Positions 35,601 to 46,300 of a DNA stretch of 64,000 nucleotides are shown in pieces. Under the pieces are notes generated by a model, which worked only from the letters and a program-made list of their open reading frames with translations, was not told where the DNA came from and did not search any database. Source of the DNA: Vanilla planifolia. Lineage: Eukaryota; Streptophyta; Magnoliopsida; Asparagales; Orchidaceae. A program made the position numbers and the translations under genes. How positions within the stretch are numbered: the stretch's first letter is position 1; every line of letters starts with the position of its first letter. The stretch lies in contig CM043874.1 of assembly GCA_023846275.1 (NCBI GenBank), forward strand, positions 29,299,630 through 29,363,629, given 5' to 3'.

Positions 35601-37559
35601 ATAGACACTTTATCCCCCATGAAAATGGCAAGTTCTCCAATTATATAGAATGAAAGAGTAAAGTATAATGAGGAACCAAGGAGGAATCTAACCAGACCAT
35701 TTACAAAGCTTACAAGCTCCATAGGTCATAATGATAAGGAGGATGATTCCCAATACCTAATTTGATGTAGGATGATATATTAAAACCTATCTTTAGCTTA
35801 TTAATAATTGAGAAATACTTAGAGTGAAGAAATATATCTATAGAAGGGCCTACCTAAGGTGCTATAAGTTTAGAATCTAAAATCTTGAGATCATCAAGTA
35901 AGAACTTTTCACAAGCTAAAGACACACTAATCTTTAAAATGAGGGATCTCAACCTAAAAGAAAAGAGATTTAGCAACCCACACCAAAAATATTTAAGTTG
36001 GTGGTGAAGTGGAAAGGTAAAGACATAAGTAAAATTCTTAAAATGATAAACAAAGAAAATCACTTATTTACTTACACAAACTAAAGAGTTAGATATGACA
36101 ATTAGTTTTTTAAAGATGAATACATTTTTAGTGATTTGATGCTCTTCTAGATGCTAGATAATATGTCAAGACCTCTCTTTTTGGAGCTCTCGCTTACCTT
36201 CTTAGGGCACCACCAAAATCACACTATTAAAATAATCACACATGACACACTCATATCATACAAGCTTGGTCATAACACTTTGTTACTTCATTAAAATTGA
36301 ATTACTTATAATATGATGAACATTTTTATTTATAGAGATCTCAAGAGTATAATGATGCTTTTCTAACCTAGGGATACAAAAAAGGATACTTTAGAATACT
36401 AAGTGTCACATTTTTTAATTTTAAAAGATATTTTAAGAATTCAAAAAGGTTACAAAAAATACTGTGAATTTTTGCTAAAAAAATTCCATCAAAAGTTAAA
36501 AGCTTAAGTGGTTTTCAAATAGCCAATGCATTTTAGGAGATAGTTTAAAGAATGATGATACAACAGGCATTATTGGTGTGGTATGGGTGAAGAGGTGCAG
36601 TGAAGCCTCAAGTTTGGTTCTCTAGTCAGAGTGGGTTTGACAAGTTTGCATAGGTTGAAGACCAGTGCAGGTTGATGAGGGGTAACAAGTTTATGCAAAT
36701 CGAGTAGATCATCAAGGTTTGATGGGTCAGAGTGAGTCAAGCAGGCTGTATGTCATGGCATGGGCTACCCAAAGGGAATGGGTCATGGTGACACAGTGGT
36801 GGGGAATGATTATGGCAAATAGTGGCCAGTAAAGAAAACATCCCAAAAAAGCTTAATTTTAAGTCGAAAGGACCAAAGTTTGCATTAAGGAACTACGAGA
36901 CTATTGTAAGGATGTTATAGAGTAATTTTTAAGCTAGAAATATTTGAAAAGCTGCTAAGTAATCTTCTAATGACTCAAAATGAAGTATAGATATAAGTAG
37001 CTTATCAAACAAATGGACAAATAAACTAAGATGTGTGATAAATAAAGTGTCATCTCTAATTTGCCCCATAATATAAATGATAGTGGAGACTAATGAGAAG
37101 TATATGAGCTAATCTTAATAGGGCTTTGAGTCCAAATAGGACCAGTATGCTTCCAAGTAGAACCTTTGTGTGATGTATGAGATGTTACTGCATCATAAGT
37201 CCTACTTAAGCTGACAAATCTAATAGAAGCAAGGTTTCACATGTAGATCCAAAAGTTAAAATGAACAAGGTTAAAGGTAAGCTCAACTTAATTGAAAGTG
37301 AGAGGAAAATAACTTCAAATAAAATCTTGGATGATAATGTTGTAGTTAAGGAAGGTTTTGGAAGGGAAAAATAGGGTTCTATGCCCAACTATAAAGCTTC
37401 TTAGGAATGTGTTCAAAGAAATTTAGATTTTAAAATGCCAAAGGAATTGAACAATGACTTGCATAAAAAAGCAATTAATTATTGATTTATATACCCTAAT
37501 AAAGATGAATTTTTGCTTATGTGGACAAGAAGATCTAAAAGAAGAGTAAAGTAAGGTTT

Positions 37560-38300
37560 TGGATAGCATCCTTATTTGGAACATAAGGGAGTTATGAACA
37601 CAAGATTAATTTCTTGCCTTAAGCATATAATTATTTCAAACCAAACTAATGGCTTTACTAAAACTAATTTCAGAAGAAAAGAAGATTCCTAGCCAAGCAA
37701 TGTCTTTAGGATTTGAATATTTTACAAGCAATTCCACAACAAAGATTAGGGTACTTTGTAAAGGGGGCATACAATGTCAAAAATTATATGATGATCAAGA
37801 ACTCATTCATATTCACTTTAAAAACTCTAGAAACAATATGCTGGTGTACTATACATTAGTATATATAAATTATACAGAAGTAGAAAGATATTATGAAACA
37901 ATTTAACCTTAATAGCAACATATCTCAAAATTCGATGGATGGTTGGGAAGATTTTAACATTATTGTTCCATTAATGAATATAAGGGTTTTTTCACCCCTT
38001 CCCTAACTATAATACATGAGTTCACAAGGTACATAAATCAATGTAGCCTAAAAGGCCTCCCTTTCTTGGGCTTGACCTTTACTTTCGTAAGGAAAAGAAA
38101 AGGAAAATGAGTTTGGAAAGGCTTAAAAAATTGTTAGTAATAACGATTGGATGAAAATTTGTTGCAAAGCAAACAAACAACTTCTTTATATAATTGGATC
38201 TAGTCACTCTCTTTTGTTATTATAATTCCCAAAAGCATAAGAATATGGACCTAAATAATTCAAGTATCAAAACATGTGGTTCACATGTCCAACATTTTAT
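37560..38300 (+). pseudogene. LINE ORF2 endonuclease relic
   Basis: WNIRE at 37577-37591 is the WNVRG-type start of plant L1 endonucleases. The frame 37649-37906 continues with block QAMSLGFEYFTSN and the VYYTLVYINYTEVER strand (relatives: FVYAKCTPVER). Beyond it come EFTRYINQCSL and a region like RLDRFLVN. The catalytic GDFN block is disrupted near 37930-37970. Confidence 0.75.
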
Positions 38301-38459
38301 AGAGTGGTGTAAGTAATTGGGTAATACCAACACACTTTCCTAGCCTAACAAGTTTAGCATTAATATGAGAAGGTTGAAGGAATTCTTAAAATAATGGAAT
38401 TTTAGGAAAGCCATTTTTGGTGCAAGTCATTGCGTAATGCCAACACACCTTCCTGGAGA

Positions 38460-39550
38460 TAATTTCTAAGGAAGCAACACCTAGATCATTTAAGGACTTC
38501 AAAAAAGTATGTGTTATTGAAAAAATATTATGTGAGTTATTGGCAAAAAGGCTTCAAAAGTACTACCCTAGATCATATCTCTTAAATAAGTTGGATTCAT
38601 TAAAGGGAGAGAGATTATATATAATACATAATAGTTTAAGAATTAATGGGTTCTCTCAATAGGAAACTTAGAGATAAGAATTACATTTCAGAATAGGCAT
38701 AAAAATTGCATTTGATAGCTTATCTTGGGTTCTTTGAATAAGATAATTAAAAAAAAATCAATTTTTTGGCTTAATTTAATAGGTTGATTAGAAACATTAT
38801 AAGTAACTCATGGTTTTTCAAAACGATTAATGGGATACCTCATAGATTCTTTCAAACATCAAAGTAATCCCATTGTCTATTACATTTTATATTATCCAGG
38901 GAGGCTTTAGTAGAGTTTTGAGGAGTTTATTCATAAATAAGAAAGTGCTTCATTATGCTACACCTCAAGGCTACTTAGTAATTTCACATCTTAGTTATAC
39001 AAATGATATCATCATTTTTAGTAGAGGTGATTTGAGTTCTAGGAAATGTTTTAGTAGATTTCCAAAAAAGTTCCAAGTCATGTTAGGTTTTTAGCTAAAT
39101 ATGCAAAAGAAAAATTTTATACAAATAGAACTATGAAAGCAACAAGAATTAAAAAGTTAGGTCATGTGCTTTTAACAAGGCTCTCTTCCTATATCATATC
39201 TGGGATGTCTCATATTTGCTATCAGAAAGAAAGCAATAAATTATCAACAAATACTAGATAAATTAAATAACAAGATGGTGGGTTAAAAGAAAAAAATATT
39301 ATATGTGTGTGACAGATTAATCTTAGTGAAACATGTTCTAAATTTGATTCTAACATTTTTCACTAATGACAAATATATCTCTCAAAACAAATTATAAATA
39401 GAGCTAAAAGGATTATGAATAGATTTTTATTAGGGAAGTTTGATAAAATTATAAGCATCATTAGATGGCTTGAGACAAAGTATGTGTGCCTATGGAGGAA
39501 AATAGATTAGGATTGAGAACCAAAGGATGTCATGATTTCATACTTTGTTA
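38460..39550 (+). pseudogene. LINE reverse transcriptase relic with altered active site
   Basis: Blocks in order: LLAKRLQKYYPR (near 38540), IRNIISNSW and INGIPH (near 38775-38845), VLRSLFINKKVLHYATPQG (38900-38970), YTNDIIIFS with the active-site box at 38996-39007, then LPISYLGC (39190), NNKMVG, DRLILVKHVLNLI (39315). The box reads YTND where active enzymes have YADD, so a catalytic Asp is Asn. Several stops interrupt it. Confidence 0.85.
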
Positions 39551-40319
39551 AGCTAAATTAGAAAATGCTAACTAACCGGTCACTCAAGGCCAAATTCATG
39601 AATACTAAATATATGAATGGCAATGAAAAGGTTATCAAGTTGGATGCATAGAGATGCATTAAAGTGATAAGAGATTTTGTGTCAGCATATACACATGAAT
39701 GTCCTATTTTAGGCCTTTAACCTCAATTATGATGGGACATTCAACATAAAAATTCTAGGGAATGCAAAAAGAAGGAAATTGTTTGAATTGAAATTGAGAA
39801 AAATGATCTTGAATGCAAAATGTTCTAACAAGATTTTAATGTTAATATGGAGAATTTTAAACAAGTTTTTACCCTTCATGAAGTAATCGCTTATATTTCA
39901 TATTTAGTTGGCTTCCAAATGTCCTCACTATGTGAAGATTCATTAAACTATGCTTCTATAAGTTATCATATAACACAAAAGATATGGTCTTTCTTAGGCA
40001 AGACTTTAGCAATTTAAGAAAGGAAGACAAAACATTTTGAGCACCTTCAACAACTGGTGGTAATAAATCTCTAAGAGTCCAATAAATTATGAATTACTTT
40101 AAATTATTCCAAATTTAATCTATTAGAATATTTGGAAGGTAATTAATAGAAAAATGTACAAGGAAAATAATGAATTTGAGACAACAATAATCAACAATAT
40201 TATCATCCAATGGTATAACATATTCAGGTGTTCCCCTCGATTGTAAACTAAGAAAGAGGATAGGATCGTGGTGCAGTTGGGTTTAGTTCCCTATTTCAAA
40301 CAAATGAAAATAGAACACG

Positions 40320-40760
40320 TGAAGCTATTTATTGGTGTTTTTCACCTATTAACACAGTGAAACTAAAAAAATGTGAAAGCTACAAGAAGGAAAGATCTAC
40401 AACAGGAGGTATTATTTGTGATCATGAAGGCAATGTAATTGATGCCTTTGCTTTTCCTGATTATCATAGTTCTAATATGGAAGCATCAATGAAAGCTATT
40501 AAATAAGTCTTGCAATGGTGCAATAATAATAAATACATTACAATTGAGATTAAGCTCAACTACATTATACTAACTAAAATGATCTAGGGGTTTAAACATG
40601 CATTAAGAAAATGTTAATACCATTCAACAAATTATTAAGAAAGCTTAAACACCCTCAGTGAAATGGAAATTTATATATCAGGAAGAAAACAAAATAGTTA
40701 ACAACCTTTCTAAAATAGTTGAAAAATTGGTGGATGCATAGATTGGGATGGCTATAGTGT
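40320..40760 (+). pseudogene. LINE C-terminal RNase H-like relic
   Basis: VKLKKCESYKKERSTTGGII at about 40360-40420 matches the VKLNxDGS start of plant RNase H-like (RVT_3) domains but has lost the first Asp. Next come CDHEGNVIDAFAF, SSNMEASMKAI (the conserved Glu kept) and VLQWCNNNKYITIEI. A tail WKFIYQEENKIVNNLSK (near 40660-40710) matches the YREANQxADxLAK end. Confidence 0.78.
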
Positions 40761-41627
40761 TTTATTTCAATGCAAGGCCTTTACAAACATAGAAAACCCT
40801 CACTTACCTTACTTTCTCTCATCACAAGGTAAGAAACCTTATTGCTCCAAGGGAACATCAAGGCAATGCTTAAATTGAAAGATAATAAAATTGTCACCAG
40901 ATCAACATATAAAAGAATTTTCCCAATGATACCAGATGACATTTTTAGAGCTTACCTCCCTTGTTGGAATACTATTCAAATTACATTAATATGAATGGAG
41001 ATTTGTTTTGGACATAAGGGATTTCTTGAGCACCATACACAGATGTGGCATATGTGCGGTGCTTTGAACCAGGATAGTTTTCATATTGTGTCATACAAAG
41101 TGAAGTTGGTACTATTTTATTTCTTATACGATATTAAGACATTTAATCTGCTCCAAATATCATACATATCTTATGAATATAAGAAGTAGATCAATAATCT
41201 TATTTGGATGGGTATGCTCTATTTTTTCTCAAGATGATGACACCAATCTGGTTGTCTCTTTGGACTTAGATGGTGCTTATTTTGCTTTGCTATGATATGT
41301 AATTATTGAAATTAATTTTTTCACTCTATCATCACTATTTGAAATGCTATATTACTCACATTTTCCAAATACATCAACATACATAAAATATGACGCTATC
41401 ATTTTGTTATTATTCACATGCTCTAAATTATTGGATTAGTATGATTTATAACAAGACATGCGTGGTGAATTGGCTGGATGAGTGAAGGAATCAAAGTAGC
41501 ATGAAACTAAATTGGGTATTATAAAGCACTTTATCATGGTTTATGTAACATGTACCATTGAAAATCTGAGAGACACTCCATCAGGACATGTCAATTAATC
41601 AAATTATGGCCTTTATGATTATTAAGG

Positions 41628-41630
<3 letters not shown>

Positions 41631-41704
<74 letters not shown>
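41631..41704. repeat. (AT)37 microsatellite
   Basis: 74 bp of uninterrupted AT dinucleotides, located 3' of the LINE. Confidence 0.97.
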
Positions 41705-41707
<3 letters not shown>

Positions 41708-44214
41708 TAAAAGATAATAAGAAAAGTTGGGTTTTGTCTAAGAGTAGTTGAGGATGAGGTTAGATTAGATTAAACTTGACAGCATGATCTTAATTACCAT
41801 ATATTATCTATAGATGAATGTGATGTGATGGCCTTATAAAATTGAGGGTTTATAGATGATATTCTTGGCCATGATTTATTAGAGTTAGAAGTGGATTGGC
41901 TTGGCTATTCTTGAATTGAATATAAAGGTGAAGATCATGTTATGTATGATTAAACTTGGAGGAGTTGAATTAAATTAGCAATATGTATAAAAATATAGTC
42001 ATTACATGATTGATGTAAGAGGATGGATTTTAGAAATAATAAAGCTAAGTTTAAGTGAAGTTTTGTGTTACACTAGTTAGGCTTGGAGGAATCGCATGTT
42101 ATATTGATTTTGGTAGATGTGATAATTCTTAAGTGAACCTTTGATTAGGTACTACTTTTAACACAAATAAAAAGGTGATTTTTTGTGACTAAGAGGGGAT
42201 TGTTACCTCTGGATAAGCTTTGAGGCTGATAAAAAGACTTTGTTTAGGAATTTAGGTGGAAGACCTTGAAAAGGTTCTTGGATAACTTTTAAGGTAATGG
42301 AAATTCTCATATCCTTTTGTGAGGAACCATGGAGGCTCAAGTTTGGCCATAAGAGAAGACTAAGGTTGTGTAATTGTCTCGATTTGGCCCAACAAAAGAA
42401 TCTGGGTTTGGTCAAGTAAGGCATAAGAGGCAAGAAATTATGAGGTTAGCTTTTAGCCACAGTTAACTTTACATTAGTGCTAAGATAGATTGTTAGTTAT
42501 AAACTTTATGGTTTGAATTTGATATATCCTAGGTTGGTTATTAAAATCATAGGGCTTAAATTTGTATTCATTTAGGCTAGGAAATTAAACCTAGTTAAGG
42601 TGATAGGTAACCCTAAAAAAAGGGCTAAAGTAAAGAGCCATGTGAATAAGACATGAAATGGGATGATGATAATTTTGGCTTGTGACTTGAAGATGATAAG
42701 CCATGGGTAAGTTGGAATTAGGTATCAAATAATGTATCTTTTGGGTAGACCTCAAATGAGGTTTAAGTTAACTTTGTTTAAGCTTAGTTGATACCTAGGA
42801 TTTGGTTTTTAGCATATGGAAACTCTAATGATGAAATTTATGGTGGAGTCAAAAGCAAAAGAACTTAGTGAGATCTTGAGAAAACTTTGGTTAAAGCCTT
42901 AGATTAGTGAGGCTCTTAGTTATTTCTTGGATGATGGTTAATTAAGTTAGCTCAATTTTAGCCTCTATAGTTAAGCTAAGCTTGACCGAGGGACTAATAG
43001 ATCTCAAGTTTTGCTCACTTCGTTTAGTGATTGACTGATAGTATTATGTGGCTCCCATCAAATTTAATATATTGTGTCTACATCATTAGTCCACTCTAGA
43101 CCCATGAGAGGCCATAAGCTTAGCATTTTATATGTTGTGGTTACATGCCATTAGCCCACTCTAAGCTCATGGTTGACTACAAAGTTGATTGCTTATATGA
43201 TGTGGATGAGTGTCATTGGTCCACTTTAGACACATGTGGAACTATGGACTTAGCCATGTACATGGTGGTGGAGTACATGCCATGTGCCTATGTGGTTGCA
43301 TTTGGAGAAAATTCTAGATTGTTGGTGCAACATTGAGCATCCAATAAGTTGTTTCCTAGATTAAGTTTAAGATACATAGAGAATTGAGAGCTCTTGATGG
43401 ATATAAATAAGATCATTGGGGTATGACATTAGGGTAATTAATTCTTATAATTTCTCATGCATTAGATTAGTTTTAGTGATATAAAAGACATCTATGATAT
43501 ATTTAATCATGATATTAATTATATAGTGCTTTACATATTTGATATAATATCTTTTTATTATATATGTATTTTATAGTATGACTTGATAATTCCCTATTAA
43601 GCTCTAACTCACTCTCTTTTATTTTTATAGGTAGGTCCTAAAAAGTAAGAGCTTTCATAAGAGTTAAAGTTATGGACAACCTTGGTAATGAACCTAGTAG
43701 TCTTAACATCTCCATTTGTAACTTTGAATTTTGTTGGAATGATGTATTTTTCTTATGAGTTGGATATTAGTATTTAATAAACTTTGTATGTATTAGATAG
43801 TTTATTATAGACTTAGATATTAACATCCTTTATAATATTATATACATTAACGTGTAGACATGTGGATTGTCTCTAAGTTATAATCTTTCTTTGGCATTCA
43901 TACATGAATGACACTAAAGGGCTATAAGTTTTTTTCGGTGTCATGTATATGCTAGTGTGGTTGGTAGGTTGCCCTGCCTAGAGTGAACCAATTTAGTATC
44001 AACTAGGTGACTAGATCATAAAGGATATGATTCACTTTTGGTGGTGCATCGTGAGCCTAATGATCAAGTTTAGGTATTGTGACTCCATGTTTGAATATCA
44101 AGCTTACGAATTGAAAAGTGGTTATCTAAGTACATTGACTAGTGTGTGGGTTTTATTGTACCCAAGGATTTGAAAGAAATAGTTTTTGTAATAAAAGGCT
44201 AGGTATGTTAGAAG
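41705..44214 (+). repeat. 3' part of a long gypsy-type LTR
   Basis: AT-rich with no gene. It runs up to a primer-binding site at 44215, which fixes it as LTR. It contains a tandem block of about 64 bp (43069-43260) and an acceptor-like CTTTTATTTTTATAG|GTAGG at about 43618-43635. The left edge is not visible and probably lies left of the LINE near 33000. Open frames 42203-42433 and 43145-43336 have no known domain. Confidence 0.55.
43069..43260. repeat. Three tandem units of 63-65 bp
   Basis: Units start at 43069, 43132 and 43197 with AT(A/G)TTGTG or ATGATGTG, and share CATTAG(T/C)CCACTCTA or a close form, and an ATGxxTTGACT/ATAAGCTTAGC region. The third unit is followed by a partial fourth. 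A plus-strand open frame (43145-43336) reads through the array and is not evidence for a gene. Confidence 0.7.
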
Positions 44215-44227
44215 TGGTATCAAAGCC
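44215..44227 (+). other. Primer-binding site (initiator tRNA-Met)
   Basis: TGGTATCAAAGCC matches TGGTATCAGAGCC, the complement of plant initiator tRNA-Met, at 12 of 13 positions. It marks the end of a 5' LTR and the start of a plus-strand element whose gag relic follows. Confidence 0.75.
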
Positions 44228-44399
44228 TAGGTTAGGATAACACAGGTAAAAATAGCTTAATTAAAGTCTACAACATCCTTAAGTATACTAAGTTTAGTCA
44301 CATTAAGGTGGGGAGTGATAAGGCATAGAATTAAATAAATTAGATGTAATATTATTATAAATTTTAATCTTATACTTTAGTAACATTGATGTAAATTTT

Positions 44400-45330
44400 C
44401 TTGGTAGAGATGGTTAGGACAAGTGGAATAATTATGATAGGCTCAATTGGTAATGATTATATCCTAAGAGATCCTAAGTTAGACTAAATTACTGGAGTTG
44501 TGATACCCTAATAGTAGCTTGAGATCCCAAGGGGACTACTTCTTAAAGGCTTTCGTACAATTGAGGTCATAGGGCTTTGCAAGCACAAAAAACCTACTAT
44601 GGTAGATGATTTGTTAACCCATGTATAGGAGCTACTTAATGCTACAGAGGTGCCCAACTAAGTAGATGGTCACATTTGTAGCTTTGGTCCTTAATGAGGA
44701 TGTAACTACTTGGTGGTGTTCTCAGTGCTATGCTATGTTTAAGGATACCATGAATAATAAAATTCTTTGGTGAGTTCATAGTGGCATTCAGAAGGTGCAA
44801 CATGTTAGAGATGGGTCGAGGCTCAGATTTTTGTAAAGAGTTGACTCACGATAACTTGATGTTAGTCATAGATTTTGTCTTTAGACATACTTATTTTACT
44901 TGTTCTGTCTTTGAGCTAGTGATGTTTAAGGAGAATTACAGTGATCTTTCTGTGGAAGAAAGTGGACTCTCATAACAAAGGCTCCTAAAGATTTGGAGTG
45001 TCACTCAGTGTCACATCTAGGTGAAGTTTATCATGATAATTGAGTAGGTGGAGTGTAAAGACTCATTAAGAGGCTAGTAAGAAAAGAAAGAATCTTAACA
45101 TTTTTTAGTAATAAGAAAAACCCATTGATCTCATTGTAAAAAGTGACAAAGGAGATTCAATAGAGCCAACTAGTCTACAACCTTATCAGCATAATCATTC
45201 TATAAGAGATCAATGGAACGATCAAGACATATGGTTCATAGTTGCAGCCATTATAATAGGAGACATGTTGATGCTTACTAATATAAGGAGGATTTTTTTT
45301 TCAAATGCTTGAAGCTAAGAAATAATAGAA
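44400..45330 (+). pseudogene. Gypsy gag relic
   Basis: A start-like ATGGTTAGGACAAG lies at 44410. A capsid-like stretch with VALVLNEDVTTWW (44675-44715) matches the region ending in W-W of chromovirus gag. Paired zinc-binding remnants SCSHYNRRHVDAY and FFKCLKLRN (45240-45320) match CPxCxxxHxGxC and CFKCGKxGH, with most Cys lost. The open frame 44781-44975 is out of phase with these blocks in part. Stops are frequent. Confidence 0.65.
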
Positions 45331-45649
45331 TATGTAGAGTGCTAGTAAGGTAGGAGCTATTTCAATAAGGTAGTGAAGGGAATTAGCACTCCTTTTTGTA
45401 ACCAACTATAGAGGCTTTAAGTATGATTTTATTTTATATTTTTAGTTTTAATATTATTTTCAATTATACAACATCGAATTTCTTAGCTTTTTAGCTTGGT
45501 TAGAGAAGAATATAATGTATTTAATGCCAATTATAGTCACTATTGATGTTGAAGTGTCCTTCATAAGGACGTCATGACTAGATTTAGTGCTCCTTGGATT
45601 AATCAGGAGGTGAAAGAGGCTACTTAAGAGGCTAAGAGTGTGATTTAGT

Positions 45650-46300
45650 GAAAATGATCAAAGGATTTTGGGTACAAAACTCAAATTAAGGTTACACCTT
45701 TCTTTTGGCTATCCAAGATATCTTACTATTAATCTTATTGATTAAATAATCATAAATTTAGTTAATCAAGGGTTATATGATATGGTGGTAGAAGTTCTTA
45801 TGATACAATAATAAAAGAAGTTAAATTGAAAGTGCAATTGTGAATATCTTATAATATGATATAGGATAGTTGTACGATAAAATCAGTTGAAAGAAGCAAT
45901 TGAGATGCTTTGTGAAATGGTTATAAAAGTTAATTTTTTATCATATAAATATAACATTATAATCAAATAATTATGATAATGTCATGAATGTTAAAAGTTA
46001 GATGCATCTTATAGCCTAAGAAAAAGATAATGTTATTATATAATATGATAGAAAAATATCATATTGGATCAAGTAGGAAATGTGAACACATCTAATAGTT
46101 GGGTAATGATCATATAACACTAACCACATAGTTGTATAAGGATGTTAATGTAGAGAATAAAGGATAAGATTATGTAATACTATGATCATAATGGTCTAAA
46201 ATCATGGATCATACACATATGATAAAAAAAAGAAGAAAAATTAACTAACTTTGATGAGTCAAAAATAAACATTTTGAACTATAACATACTTATGCAATCA
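45650..46300 (+). repeat. R2 repeat without the gypsy insertion
   Basis: 45690-45790 aligns with 26655-26744 and 29625-29734 (TTACAC, TTTCTTTTGGCTA and CCAAGATAT, in order). 45790-46300 aligns with 32280-32800 (TTATGATAC, GAAGCAATTGAGA, ATGTTAAAAGTTAGATGCA). The stretch holding the 3-kb duplicated gypsy units is absent here. Confidence 0.65.

Larger units (their letters stand above)
35040..41000 (+). mobile_element. L1-type LINE relic with ORF1, endonuclease, RT and RNase H
   Basis: Plus-strand domains occur in canonical order: ORF1 RNA-binding protein (35040-35600), AP-type endonuclease (37560-38300), reverse transcriptase (38460-39550), RNase H-like domain (40320-40760) and tail. The order without LTRs marks a non-LTR retrotransposon; an added RNase H is known in some plant L1 lineages. 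About 1.9 kb between ORF1 and ORF2 (35640-37560) has no recognisable coding and may contain an insertion or the rest of ORF1. Many stops and frameshifts are present. I found no clear poly(A) tail or target duplication. Confidence 0.85.
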
